Below are positions 1 through 8,452 of a stretch of 64,000 nucleotides of DNA, piece after piece. The notes below the pieces were generated by a model, which was not told the DNA's origin, ran no database searches, and saw nothing but the letters and a program-made list of their open reading frames with translations. The stretch comes from Gammaproteobacteria bacterium (GTDB taxonomy: Bacteria; Pseudomonadota; Gammaproteobacteria; Competibacterales; Competibacteraceae). The translations under genes and the position numbers were made by a program. How positions within the stretch are numbered: the first letter of the stretch is position 1; the number at the start of each line of letters is the position of its first letter. The stretch lies in assembly GCA_024235095.1 (NCBI GenBank), contig JACKNC010000001.1, forward strand, positions 806,001 to 870,000, read 5' to 3'.

Positions 1-21
1 GACGCGGAACGGTTTTTTTGA

Positions 22-174
22 GGTTCTTCGATACTTTTTGTGGAATTGATGCAGCAATCCGTAGCAATCTGTAGGTCGGGCACCGGACGTGCTCGACATG
101 GGCTTTCTTGTCGGGCAACGCTACGCTTTTGCCCGACCTACAGTGTGAGTTCCATCAAGAATCCTCGAAGAACC
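22..174. repeat. Nested palindromic repeat (REP/MITE-like)
   Basis: Inner arms at 70-82 and 130-142 are perfect inverted copies of TGTAGGTCGGGCA. A second hairpin lies inside the right half (about 111-136). Outer arms at about 22-45 and 150-174 are an imperfect inverted repeat built on GGTTCTTCGA. The layout resembles short dispersed palindromes common between gammaproteobacterial genes. It occupies the region before the ABC ATPase gene, so an N-terminal extension of that gene through it is unlikely. Confidence 0.75.
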
Positions 175-198
175 TTTTTTGATTCACAAAGATTCCCT

Positions 199-1338
199 AT
201 GGCCCACGTCGACTTCGAAAATATCGATAAAATCTATCCGGATGGGACGCAGGCTATCTGCGATTTCAGCCTGACCATCGCTGACGGTGAACGGGTGGCG
301 CTGGTTGGTCCTTCCGGTTGCGGCAAGTCCACTCTGCTGCGTCTGCTGGCCGGGCTGGAGACCCCGACTAACGGTCTCCTGTCCATCGGCGGCGAGGCTG
401 TCAATCACCAGTCGCCGCAACAGCGTAATGTGGCCATGGTTTTCCAGGACTATGCTCTATACCCACACATGACCGTGCGGCGCAACCTGGAATTTCCCTT
501 GAAGATGCGCGATCTGCCCTGCGTCGAAATCGAACGGCAGGTGCACTGGGTTACCGAACTGCTGAGCCTCGGCGGTTTGCTCGATCGCTTGCCCCGCCAA
601 CTCTCCGGTGGCCAACGCCAGCGGGTTGCGATGGGGCGAGCGCTGGTGCGGCAACCCAGCGTATTCTTGATGGACGAACCGCTGTCCAACCTGGATGCCC
701 AGCTGCGGGGGCAAATCCGCGCCGAGATTGGCGAACTGCTGGAGCGAACCGGCGCTACCACGCTTTATGTCACCCACGACCAGGCCGAGGCCATGACCCT
801 GGGTCAGCGTGTCGTTGTGTTGGACCAGGGTCGCCTGCAACAAATCGCTTCCCCCCAGGAGCTATACGAACGTCCCGCCAATACGTTTGTGGCTGGTTTC
901 ATTGGCAGCCCGCCGATGAACCTGCTTCCAGCGCGGTTGACAGCAACCCGCGAAGACCGACTGCGGCTGCGCGTAGGCGAACAAAACCTGCCGCTGGCCT
1001 TGTCCGGGTCGACCACAGCGCTCTGGCGGCAATGGCTGGAAACGCCGCTCAGCGTTGGCATCCGCCCTGAGCATCTGCGTCTGGCCGCCGAAAAGGATGA
1101 AGGACTGCGGGCCACGGTGCAGGATGCGGAATACCTGGGTCACGAAACCCTCCTGTACCTGCGCGTCGACGGTCTGGCGACCTCCACGCCGGTGATCGTC
1201 ATGCGCCTGTCTGGCCTTCGCAGCCTTCATAAAGGCGAAAGGCTTCATCTGGTTCTAAGTCCTGCTCATCTGCATCTGTTTGACGCTGCCGGCTTGGCGC
1301 TCGATCATGGTGTCGTCAGCCGCGACGCCCGCTATTGA
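199..1338 (+). CDS. ABC transporter ATP-binding protein, MalK/UgpC type
   Basis: Cytoplasmic ATPase subunit that would energise an importer for sugars, polyols or a related solute. The 379-residue product has Walker A GPSGCGKST at residues 37-45, a Q-loop, the LSGGQRQR signature, Walker B ending in MDEP, and a switch histidine in VTHDQAEAMTLG. A roughly 130-residue C-terminal region fits the TOBE regulatory domain of the MalK/UgpC/PotA class. The reading frame is open back to position 40, but that part lies in a palindromic repeat, and the family N-terminus (MAHVDFENIDKIY) starts at 199. No permease or binding protein is seen here, so partners must lie left of the window or elsewhere. Substrate cannot be assigned. 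The 3' end overlaps the convergent gene by 7 bases. Confidence 0.9.
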   Translation: MAHVDFENIDKIYPDGTQAICDFSLTIADGERVALVGPSGCGKSTLLRLLAGLETPTNGLLSIGGEAVNHQSPQQRNVAMVFQDYALYPHMTVRRNLEFPLKMRDLPCVEIERQVHWVTELLSLGGLLDRLPRQLSGGQRQRVAMGRALVRQPSVFLMDEPLSNLDAQLRGQIRAEIGELLERTGATTLYVTHDQAEAMTLGQRVVVLDQGRLQQIASPQELYERPANTFVAGFIGSPPMNLLPARLTATREDRLRLRVGEQNLPLALSGSTTALWRQWLETPLSVGIRPEHLRLAAEKDEGLRATVQDAEYLGHETLLYLRVDGLATSTPVIVMRLSGLRSLHKGERLHLVLSPAHLHLFDAAGLALDHGVVSRDARY

Positions 1339-1742
1339 TACTCTCGCCAATACTCCGGCTGAGGATCGCGGCAACCATGAGCAAGCTGCTGATACCGGTT
1401 AATAAACACTTCCTGTTGAGTCACCTGGCATTCCTGGGCGATGGCTAGATTCTCGCGCTGGGTGTCTTCAGCGTAATAGAACAGCGCACGCTTCAGCTTG
1501 CATAACAGGCTATTGTCGAGATGGTAACCGAGCTTTGCCAGAGCGTATTCGATGCACTCCAGGGTAACCCGGCGCAGGTCATAGACCACTTCTACGGCCA
1601 GGGGTGATGCTTGTCGGACGGATTCAATGCCAGCGACTTCCTTCAGCCACCTTGCCGCCGAGCAAGCCTGCTCCGGGTCAGGGTGAAAGCGACAGAATTG
1701 AATGATGCGGATTTTGTACAGCTCTTCGGCATCGGTGCGCAT
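1332..1742 (-). CDS. Hypothetical protein with HMA-like N-terminal half
   Basis: Not recognised as a named family. The 136-residue protein begins with a stretch (about residues 10-80) shaped like a heavy-metal-associated ferredoxin fold: a strand, a helix carrying AARWLKEVAGIESV, a strand VEVVYDL, then a helix ECIEYALAKLGYHL. The CxxC metal site is absent. The C-terminal half is helical and charged. A GAAGGGGGC Shine-Dalgarno precedes the ATG. It lies 74 bases after prmC on the same strand and may be the last gene of the map-glnD-prmC run. A real gene is likely; the fold is inferred by eye. Confidence 0.65.
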   Translation of the reverse strand: MRTDAEELYKIRIIQFCRFHPDPEQACSAARWLKEVAGIESVRQASPLAVEVVYDLRRVTLECIEYALAKLGYHLDNSLLCKLKRALFYYAEDTQRENLAIAQECQVTQQEVFINRYQQLAHGCRDPQPEYWREYQ

Positions 1743-1816
1743 GACGCCCCCTTCGACGGCTGCTAAATGAATTTAAGGCATATCGTTATAAACCGTAGCT
1801 CCTAATCCACGCACTT

Positions 1817-2674
1817 TCAACCGGTCCAGCGACCACAAACGGTTCGTGGAAATCCTGCAGCATCCTGATGATCACTGATCTCAACAAAGCTTTGTTCCCG
1901 TAATAAGGTCGCAGTTGTCTCACCCTGATCATAGCCATGCTCCAACACGAGCCAACCGCCGGGCTTCAGGCAGTCCGGCGCCTGAGCAATGATGACTCGC
2001 AACGCATCCAATCCATCTACGCCCGCCACCAGCGCCGCCGAAGGTTCGAAACGTAGCGCCCCTTCCCGCCAACAAGGATCGGTAGCGGCGACATAGGGAG
2101 GATTGGCCGCGATAAGATCAAAGCGTTCGTCCGCAAGGGCTTCACACCAGTCGCCTTGACGAAACTCGATATTCGCAATGCGCAGACGTTGCGCATTGCA
2201 CCGGGCAACGGCCAGAGCCGCCGGACTGCGATCGGTGGCGACGATGCGCGCTCGTGGTCGTTCGCGGGCCAGCGCCAGAGCAATCGCGCCACTGCCGACG
2301 CCCAGATCAGCAACCTGGATTGGATCATTTACCGGCAACCGCTCCAGCGCCAGCTCTACTAGTAACTCGGTTTCGGGACGAGGAATCAGGGTATCCGGGG
2401 TGACCTCCAGTTCCAGCGACCAGAATTCCCGGCAGCCAAGAAGATAGGCTACCGGTTCGCCGGCCAGGCGTCGCTCCAGCCAGGCGGTAAACCGCACGGC
2501 TTGTTGAGGCTTCAGCATTCGTTCCGGCCAAGCGTGTAGATAGCTGCGAGGCCGCTTCAGCGTTGACGCCAGCAATACTTCGGCGTCCAGTCGCGGGGAT
2601 TCGCTGACTCTGGCCAGTTGTTGGGCGGCATCCATCAGGAGTTGACGAAGGGTAACGCCAGTTTCAGGAGCCAA
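1817..2674 (-). CDS. prmC: Peptide chain release factor N5-glutamine methyltransferase
   Basis: Methylates the glutamine of the GGQ motif in release factors RF1/RF2, using S-adenosylmethionine, in the cytoplasm. The N-terminal substrate-binding region contains SPRLDAEVLL (about 26-35). The methyltransferase domain has DLGVGSGAIALAL (about 123-135) and the glutamine-binding NPPY at 191-194. The start is probably TTG at 2674. The first ATG in frame (codon 14) would remove part of the conserved N-terminal helix. The gene follows glnD by 38 AT-rich bases on the same strand. In many gammaproteobacteria prmC sits next to prfA, which is not in this window. Confidence 0.92.
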   Translation of the reverse strand: MAPETGVTLRQLLMDAAQQLARVSESPRLDAEVLLASTLKRPRSYLHAWPERMLKPQQAVRFTAWLERRLAGEPVAYLLGCREFWSLELEVTPDTLIPRPETELLVELALERLPVNDPIQVADLGVGSGAIALALARERPRARIVATDRSPAALAVARCNAQRLRIANIEFRQGDWCEALADERFDLIAANPPYVAATDPCWREGALRFEPSAALVAGVDGLDALRVIIAQAPDCLKPGGWLVLEHGYDQGETTATLLREQSFVEISDHQDAAGFPRTVCGRWTG

Positions 2675-2712
2675 AGTATGTGATTGATATAAATTTAATA
2701 AATTAAAAAATC

Positions 2713-5442
2713 TTAGCTATTCTCCGCCGAATCCAGTTGCGCAATCAGCGCTTCCCGCAATGCGGCGTACTTCATTGAATTGTTCAACGGGCGATTCTCA
2801 CGATCAGTCACGAAGAATACGTCCTCAACCCGGGCGCCGATCGTCGCAATTTTAGCATTATGCAATTGCACGCCGCAGGTCATGAAGGCTTGCCCGACCT
2901 GGCACAGCAATCCGGGACGATCCCAGGAAACCAGTTCCACCACCGTGCGGCCGTTGGTGGCGTTTTCGCTGAACGAGACTTCGGTGGGCATTTGAAACGC
3001 CTTCTGAATCCGCGAAATATGCCGGGCGGGCAGGGGCGGTGGCGAATCGGAACGCTGAAGATAATGCAGCAGCGTATGCAAAATTTCCTTAATGCGGATG
3101 CGGTCCTGAATCGGCAACCCGGTATCCTCCAGCACTGTGAAGCTATCCAGCGTGTAGCCGTTGTGGCCGGTGATGATCCGGGCATCGAAAATGGTCAACC
3201 CCAATTGATCAAGCGCGGAGGTGATCAGCGCGAACAGATTGTCCTGATCGCGGGTGTAAATGAAGATTTCGGTGCCGCCCCGTCCGGGATCGTCGCGCGC
3301 CATGACCAGGGGGCGTTCCCGATGGCCGCGCTTCAGAATCGCCCGGGTGTGCCAAACAATCTCATCGGCGGAATGACGCAGGAAGTAGTCGTCGCCGAAC
3401 CCTTCCCAGATCCAGTTCATCCGCTCCTCGTCAATTTTGGTCAAATGCAACCGCCGTCGCGCCTGATCCTGCGCCTCGCGGATGCGCTCTTCCTTGTCAA
3501 TCGGGTTGTCCAGACCCCGCCGCAAGGCCCGCCGCGTGGCTTCGTATAACTGCCAGAGCAACGAAGCGCGCCAGGTGTTCCACAGGTTGGGGTTGGTGCC
3601 GCGAATGTCAGCGACCGTCAGCAGATATAGATAGTCCAAGTGCATTTGATCGCCCATCTGCTGGGCGAAGGCATGGATCACATCCGGATCGTGGATATCC
3701 TGCTTTTGAGCAGTTAGCGATAAGGTCAGGTGATGGCGCACCAACCAGGCAATCAGTCGGGTATCGAAGCTGCTGAGTCCATGCTGGCGGCAGAAGCGCC
3801 TGGCGTCTTCAGCGCCCAGTATGGAATGATCGCCGCCGCGCCCCTTGGCGATGTCATGATAGAGGCCGGCGACGTACAACAATTCCGGCTTGGGCAGCCG
3901 CGCCATGATGACGCTGCAATGCGGGAGTTGCTCAGTATATTGGGGCAGGAAAAACCGCCGCAGATTGCGCACGACGAATAGAATGTGCTGATCCACCGTG
4001 TAGGCGTGGAATAGGTCATATTGCATCCGCCCGACAATCTGGCCAAATTCCGGCAGATAGGCCGGCAGCACCCCGTAGGCGTTCATCAACCGCAATTGCC
4101 GGGTTACCCCATAAGGTTGACGCAGGATTTCCATGAACAGGCTGCGCGGGCGCACATCGTTGCGGAATTTGTCATCGATCAACGGCTGGTGGTCACGAAT
4201 CGACCGGATAGTAGAGGCGCGGATACCCTTGATTTCCGGATGTTGTTGCAGGATCAGGAAGACTTCCAGCAACGCGAACGGGTAACGCAGAAAGACATTG
4301 GGCCGGGTCACTTCCAGATAGCCGCGCCGGACCTGAAAACGACGATTGATCGGTTGTGGGTCGCCCGGTTCATCCGCTGAAAGTATCGCTTCCTCAAACA
4401 ACTGCAACAGCATCTCGTTCAGCCGGCTCAAGGCGTTTACCGTCCGGTAATAGCGTTGCATGAACTGTTCGACCGCCAGGTTATGGTCCTGGTCCTGGTA
4501 ACCGAACTGCTGGGCGATGCGCCGTTGATGATCGAACAACAGCACATCTTCGCGGCGACCGGTCAGCGCATGGAGGGCAAAGCGCACTTGCCAAAGATAG
4601 TTTCGGCATTCAATCAGTTCGTCATATTCCCGCGTGCTTAGAAAGCCGTGGCTGACCAGTTCCTGCAAGGTGCTGGCGCCAAAGTGCCGCTTGGCGACCC
4701 AGCCGATCATCTGCATGTCGCGCAAGCCGCCAGGACCATCCTTGATATTAGGCTCCAGATTAAAAGCGGTTTCATTGTATTTGCGACAGCGCTGGCAACG
4801 CTCTTGCCGCTTGGATTCAAAGAAGGCTTCATCCGGCCAAATCCGGTCGGGTCCGGTCACCGCGCGCATGCGTTCGAACAGCGCCATGGAACCGGTCAGC
4901 AGGCGCGCTTCCATCAGACTGGTCGCGACCGTGATCTCGGCGGCCCCTTCGCGGGCGCAATCCTCGACAGTGCGCACGCTGTGGCCAACCTCCAAGCCGA
5001 TGTCCCACAGGAAGGTCAGAAAATTCTCCAGCCCGGAACGATGCGTCTCCAACGCCTGGTCGTCCAGCAGGATCATGATGTCTACGTCGGAACCTGGGTG
5101 CAGTTCCCCACGCCCATAACCTCCCACCGCCACCAGCGCCAGATCCTGAATCTCTGTTTCGAAAAACTGAACCCAGAGGCGCTGCAGCACTTCATCCATC
5201 AACCGGGCGCGCGCCAACACCAACTCGTAGGCAGGGATGCCTTGCCGGAACAGCGTCTTGAGCCGGACATCGCTTTGTTTGAGAAGGCTCCGGAACGCGG
5301 TGACCGCATTCACGTTCGCGGTGAGTTCGCGCTCAAAGGTCGTAGCGTCAAACAGCGCCAGGTCGTTCCACGACGCATTATCCCGTAAACTGTCGGTAAT
5401 CTGGGGCAAAACAGGCAGTGGCGCGCTATCGAGGACGGTCAT
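2713..5442 (-). CDS. glnD: PII uridylyltransferase / uridylyl-removing enzyme
   Basis: Glutamine sensor that uridylylates PII proteins at low nitrogen and removes UMP at high glutamine. The 909-residue product is of normal length. It has a nucleotidyltransferase core with GGYGRGELHPGSDVDIM (about 107-123), a central HD domain with YHDIAKGRGGDH for UMP removal, and two C-terminal ACT domains (IFDARI... and VELVSWDRPGLL...). ATG at 5442 is preceded by CTGGAG. It lies 25 bases after map. Its expected substrates, two GlnK proteins with Tyr51, are encoded at 46.6 and 48.5 kb in this same window. Confidence 0.97.
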   Translation of the reverse strand: MTVLDSAPLPVLPQITDSLRDNASWNDLALFDATTFERELTANVNAVTAFRSLLKQSDVRLKTLFRQGIPAYELVLARARLMDEVLQRLWVQFFETEIQDLALVAVGGYGRGELHPGSDVDIMILLDDQALETHRSGLENFLTFLWDIGLEVGHSVRTVEDCAREGAAEITVATSLMEARLLTGSMALFERMRAVTGPDRIWPDEAFFESKRQERCQRCRKYNETAFNLEPNIKDGPGGLRDMQMIGWVAKRHFGASTLQELVSHGFLSTREYDELIECRNYLWQVRFALHALTGRREDVLLFDHQRRIAQQFGYQDQDHNLAVEQFMQRYYRTVNALSRLNEMLLQLFEEAILSADEPGDPQPINRRFQVRRGYLEVTRPNVFLRYPFALLEVFLILQQHPEIKGIRASTIRSIRDHQPLIDDKFRNDVRPRSLFMEILRQPYGVTRQLRLMNAYGVLPAYLPEFGQIVGRMQYDLFHAYTVDQHILFVVRNLRRFFLPQYTEQLPHCSVIMARLPKPELLYVAGLYHDIAKGRGGDHSILGAEDARRFCRQHGLSSFDTRLIAWLVRHHLTLSLTAQKQDIHDPDVIHAFAQQMGDQMHLDYLYLLTVADIRGTNPNLWNTWRASLLWQLYEATRRALRRGLDNPIDKEERIREAQDQARRRLHLTKIDEERMNWIWEGFGDDYFLRHSADEIVWHTRAILKRGHRERPLVMARDDPGRGGTEIFIYTRDQDNLFALITSALDQLGLTIFDARIITGHNGYTLDSFTVLEDTGLPIQDRIRIKEILHTLLHYLQRSDSPPPLPARHISRIQKAFQMPTEVSFSENATNGRTVVELVSWDRPGLLCQVGQAFMTCGVQLHNAKIATIGARVEDVFFVTDRENRPLNNSMKYAALREALIAQLDSAENS

Positions 5443-5467
5443 ACAGTTCTCCAGGTGGAGTGCGACG

Positions 5468-6262
5468 TTAAAGCGTTGCGCCGGGACTCAGCGTGAGAAT
5501 TTCGTAGCCGGTTTCAGTGACCAGCACCGTGTGTTCCCACTGGGCGGACACGCTGTGATCCTTGGTCACTACGGTCCAGCCATCCGGCAGCAACTTCACA
5601 TGGCGCTTGCCGGCGTTGATCATGGGTTCAATGGTGAAGGTCATACCGGGAATCAGGGAAACCCCCTCGCCGGGATTGCCGTAATGCAACACTTGAGGAT
5701 CCTCATGAAAGTCCCGGCCAATGCCGTGGCCACAGTATTCCCGCACGACCGAGCAGCGCTGCGCCTCGGCGTATTTCTGGATAGCGTGGCCTACATCGCC
5801 AAGGCGGAGGCCTGGTCGCACCGTTTCAATGCCAATGCGCAGACAGTCATGAGCGATCCGGCAAACCCGTTGCGCAGCGATGGGCGGCGTCCCGACGGCA
5901 AACATGCGGCTGGTGTCGCCATGGTAGCTGTCCTTGATTACAGTGATGTCAATGTTGACGACGTCGCCCTTCCTGAGTTTTTTCGGTCCGGGAATGCCGT
6001 GGCAGACGACGTGATTGACCGAGGTGCAAATGGATTTTGGAAAGCCTCGGTAGTTCAAGGGCGCGGGAATCACCTTCTGCACATTCACCATGTAGTCATG
6101 GCAAATCCGATCCAATTCCTCAGTGGTAACGCCTTCCTGCACATAAGGACCGATCATATCCAGCACTTCGGCGGCTAGCTGACCCGCTATGCGCATTTTC
6201 TCAATTTCCGCTGGGGTTTTGTAGGTGATGGCGATCGGTTGCTTGGGAGGTTTCTGGAACAT
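5468..6262 (-). CDS. map: Methionine aminopeptidase type I
   Basis: Removes the initiator methionine from nascent proteins; a dinuclear metal hydrolase of the cytoplasm. Metal-ligand motifs are visible: NIDITV, HGDTSRMF, CGHGIGRDFHEDP, FTIEPM and the final WEHTVLVT. The chosen start (MFQKPPKQPIAI, 264 residues) leads directly into the conserved TPAEIEKMRIAG. An ATG twelve codons upstream and a TTG sixteen codons upstream are possible but lack a better ribosome site. It is divergent from rpsB and heads the leftward map-glnD-prmC run. The map/rpsB divergence is common in proteobacteria. Confidence 0.95.
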   Translation of the reverse strand: MFQKPPKQPIAITYKTPAEIEKMRIAGQLAAEVLDMIGPYVQEGVTTEELDRICHDYMVNVQKVIPAPLNYRGFPKSICTSVNHVVCHGIPGPKKLRKGDVVNIDITVIKDSYHGDTSRMFAVGTPPIAAQRVCRIAHDCLRIGIETVRPGLRLGDVGHAIQKYAEAQRCSVVREYCGHGIGRDFHEDPQVLHYGNPGEGVSLIPGMTFTIEPMINAGKRHVKLLPDGWTVVTKDHSVSAQWEHTVLVTETGYEILTLSPGATL

Positions 6263-6389
6263 ATTTTCAGTCTGTCGGCTACGGTTTTGGGGGCGCATGG
6301 ATAATTTCAAGGTTGGTAGACGGTCACTGTTGAGGACGACCCCTAACTCTTCAAAAAATTGGGACAGTTCTTCGCAGACAGCGGTTCAT

Positions 6390-6428
6390 TTGGTTTTCCT
6401 GAACGATCCATGTTATAAAGCGCGCGCC
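6390..6428 (+). promoter_or_regulatory. Candidate rpsB promoter with GC-rich discriminator
   Basis: A TATAAA -10 at 6414-6419 lies 18 bases after a weak TTGGTT -35 at 6390-6395. The next bases, GCGCGCGCC (6420-6428), form a GC-rich discriminator. That is the usual sign of stringent-response control of ribosomal genes. Direct observation of the motif; function inferred. Confidence 0.5.
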
Positions 6429-6459
6429 TTTTAGGCAAATAGTCTTTAAATACTTCTCA

Positions 6460-6557
6460 CATTCGCCGGCACGAGCGGCCGGGTGCCCTCATGGGGTTGC
6501 CGCTTGGGGCGAATGGAGGCTTAACCCTGAATCTTTTTTGAAGGAGAACCCTCGGCA
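6460..6557 (+). promoter_or_regulatory. Structured rpsB 5' leader, candidate S2 autoregulatory site
   Basis: The leader contains an 8-bp perfect stem, CATTCGCC (6460-6467) pairing with GGCGAATG (6508-6515). It encloses smaller hairpins (GGCAC/GTGCC at 6468-6472 and 6482-6486). GGAGGCTTAACCC follows, then a GAAGGAG ribosome site at 6540-6546. In gammaproteobacteria S2 is known to repress its own rpsB-tsf message through a leader structure. This arrangement fits that, but the match was not computed. Confidence 0.45.
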
Positions 6558-7316
6558 ATGGCGACTGTTTCGATGCGCCAGATGCTGGAGGCCGGCGTGC
6601 ATTTCGGCCACCAGACCCGTTACTGGAATCCCAAAATGGCCCCGTATATCTTCGGGGCGCGCAGCAAAATTCATATTATCAACCTGGAAAAAACCCTGCC
6701 GCTGTACCTCGATTCGCTGAATTTCATCGGTCGACTGGCGTCCAAGGGCGGCAAGGTTCTGTTGGTGGGCACCAAACGCTCGGCCCGCGAAACGACCGCC
6801 GAGGCGGCGATCCGTTGCGGGATGCCGTTTGTTAACCACCGCTGGCTCGGTGGGATGCTCACCAATTTCAAGACGGTCCGGCAGTCCATCAAGCGACTCA
6901 AGGATCTGGAACTGATGGCCCAGGATGGCACCTTCGACCGTCTGGCCAAAAAAGAAGTCATCGGTCTGCGCCGGGACATGGACAAGTTGGAGCGTAGTCT
7001 CGGCGGCATCAAGGATATGACCAGTCTTCCGGATGCTTTGTTCGTCGTTGACGTGGGGCATGAGCGTATCGCGGTCCAGGAGGCCAATAAGCTGGGGATT
7101 CCCGTAATCGGTGTGGTGGACACCAATAACTCGCCAGATGGCGTGAACTATGTAGTTCCTGGTAATGACGACGCCATCCGCGCCATCCAGCTTTACCTCG
7201 GCGGCGTGGCCGAAGCGGTGTTGGAAGGTCGCGCGGTGCTGGCGACCGGACGTGGCCCCGAAGAGGAATTTGTTGAAATTCCCGAGGAAACGCTACCGGT
7301 CAATGAAGGCGTCTGA
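6558..7316 (+). CDS. rpsB: 30S ribosomal protein S2
   Basis: Late-assembling small-subunit protein that anchors S1 to the ribosome. The N-terminus MATVSMRQMLEAGVHFGHQTRYWNPKM is the classic S2 signature. The body carries the conserved NHRWLGGMLTNFKTV and IPVIGVVDTN blocks. Length 252 residues. A strong GAAGGAG ribosome site sits 11 bases before ATG 6558. It is the first gene of a long rightward superoperon and is separated from tsf by an attenuator-like terminator. Confidence 0.98.
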   Translation: MATVSMRQMLEAGVHFGHQTRYWNPKMAPYIFGARSKIHIINLEKTLPLYLDSLNFIGRLASKGGKVLLVGTKRSARETTAEAAIRCGMPFVNHRWLGGMLTNFKTVRQSIKRLKDLELMAQDGTFDRLAKKEVIGLRRDMDKLERSLGGIKDMTSLPDALFVVDVGHERIAVQEANKLGIPVIGVVDTNNSPDGVNYVVPGNDDAIRAIQLYLGGVAEAVLEGRAVLATGRGPEEEFVEIPEETLPVNEGV

Positions 7317-7343
7317 AATCCCGGGATGACGGTTTTACCAGGA

Positions 7344-7375
7344 GGCTCGCGGGTTCGACGCCCCCGAGCCTTTTT
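7344..7375 (+). terminator. Intercistronic rho-independent terminator/attenuator
   Basis: GGCTCG (7344-7349) pairs with CGAGCC (7365-7370), and GC pairs extend it inward. TTTTT (7371-7375) follows. Its place between rpsB and tsf matches the partial terminator known at this junction in E. coli, which lowers tsf relative to rpsB. Confidence 0.75.
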
Positions 7376-7427
7376 GATCAATTTTGACTTGGTTCAGTAC
7401 AGAACTGTTTTGCAGAGGTAAACAAGC

Positions 7428-8306
7428 ATGGCGGAAATCACCGCGGCGCTGGTCAAGGAACTGCGCGAACGTACGGGTTCGGGGATGATGGAGTGCAAGA
7501 GGGCCTTGCAGGAAACCGGTGGCGACATCGAAGCGGCGGTTGAATCGATGCGCAAGGCCGGGCAGGCCAAGGCGGATAAGAAGGCCAGCCGGATCGCTGC
7601 TGAAGGTTTGATCGTGGTCAAACAGGCCAACGGCGCAACCGCCATGGTCGAGATCAATTGCGAAACTGACTTTGTGACGAAAAACGAAGATTTTCGCGCA
7701 TTCGCCGATGCCGTGGCCGAAGTGGCGCTGCAAGGCGAATGGGCGGATCTGGACGCCTTGCTGGCGGCGAACATGGCGAATGGCCAAAGCGTTGAGCAGA
7801 ACCGGCGCGAGTGCATCGCCAAAATTGGCGAGAACATTAACGTCCGCCGTTTCGCCCGCTTGGCGACAAGCGGTGGCGTATTAGGCAGTTACCTGCATGG
7901 CGTGCGTATTGGCGTTCTAGTCGAGTTGGAAGGCGGCGATTCGGACTTGGCCAAGGACATTGCCATGCATGTTGCCGCCAGCCGGCCGCTGTGCATCAGC
8001 GCTGACCAGGTGCCGGCAGAACTGCTCGCCAGGGAAAAGGACATCTTTGCCGCTCAGGCGGCGGCCAGCGGCAAACCGGCCAATATCATCGACAAGATGG
8101 TGGAAGGACGCCTGCGCAAATACCTGGAGGAAGTGACCTTACTGGGTCAACCGTTCGTCAAGGACACCGAACAAAGCGTTGACAAGCTGCTGAAATCTCA
8201 CAAAGCCCGAGTTATCCGTTTCGAGCGCTTTGAACTGGGCGAGGGCATCGAGAAAAAATCCGGCGACTTCGCCGCTGAGGTGATGGCGGCGGCGCGCGGC
8301 GACTAG
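7428..8306 (+). CDS. tsf: Translation elongation factor Ts
   Basis: Guanine nucleotide exchange factor for EF-Tu. The N-terminal UBA-like segment contains LVKELRERTGSGMMECKRAL. TDFVTKNEDF, the signature around the EF-Tu contact, follows. Length 292 residues matches the family. AGAGGT precedes ATG 7428. It lies 111 bases after rpsB, past an attenuator hairpin. Confidence 0.98.
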   Translation: MAEITAALVKELRERTGSGMMECKRALQETGGDIEAAVESMRKAGQAKADKKASRIAAEGLIVVKQANGATAMVEINCETDFVTKNEDFRAFADAVAEVALQGEWADLDALLAANMANGQSVEQNRRECIAKIGENINVRRFARLATSGGVLGSYLHGVRIGVLVELEGGDSDLAKDIAMHVAASRPLCISADQVPAELLAREKDIFAAQAAASGKPANIIDKMVEGRLRKYLEEVTLLGQPFVKDTEQSVDKLLKSHKARVIRFERFELGEGIEKKSGDFAAEVMAAARGD

Positions 8307-8360
8307 GATGAACTCCCGAAGACCTAGAACGGGTCCCGAACCCGTTGGCATTTGCGCAGA

Positions 8361-8412
8361 TACCGGAAACCCCTGTCATGCCATGACGCTAGGGCCGTGA
8401 TTCCGGTACAAT
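8361..8412 (+). promoter_or_regulatory. Long hairpin with embedded candidate pyrH promoter
   Basis: TACCGGAA (8361-8368) and TTCCGGTA (8401-8408) are perfect inverted arms. An inner GTCATG/CATGAC pair and CCCT/AGGG segments make a nearly continuous stem. The right arm contributes to a TACAAT -10 at 8407-8412, 18 bases after ATGACG at 8383-8388. There is no T-run. It could end tsf transcription, restart it for pyrH, or both. Confidence 0.4.
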
Positions 8413-8452
8413 TCCTTCACCTTTCATGACAGCGCAGGTTACGCGATTCCCC

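Noticed and set aside
40..198. N-terminal extension of the ABC ATPase
   Set aside because: Runs through a palindromic repeat; conserved sequence starts at 199.
4648..5388. Long plus-strand ORFs opposite glnD and map (246 and 313 codons, to about 6178)
   Set aside because: They lie antisense to well-conserved glnD and map, lack ribosome sites and show no domain; a by-product of GC-rich codon use.
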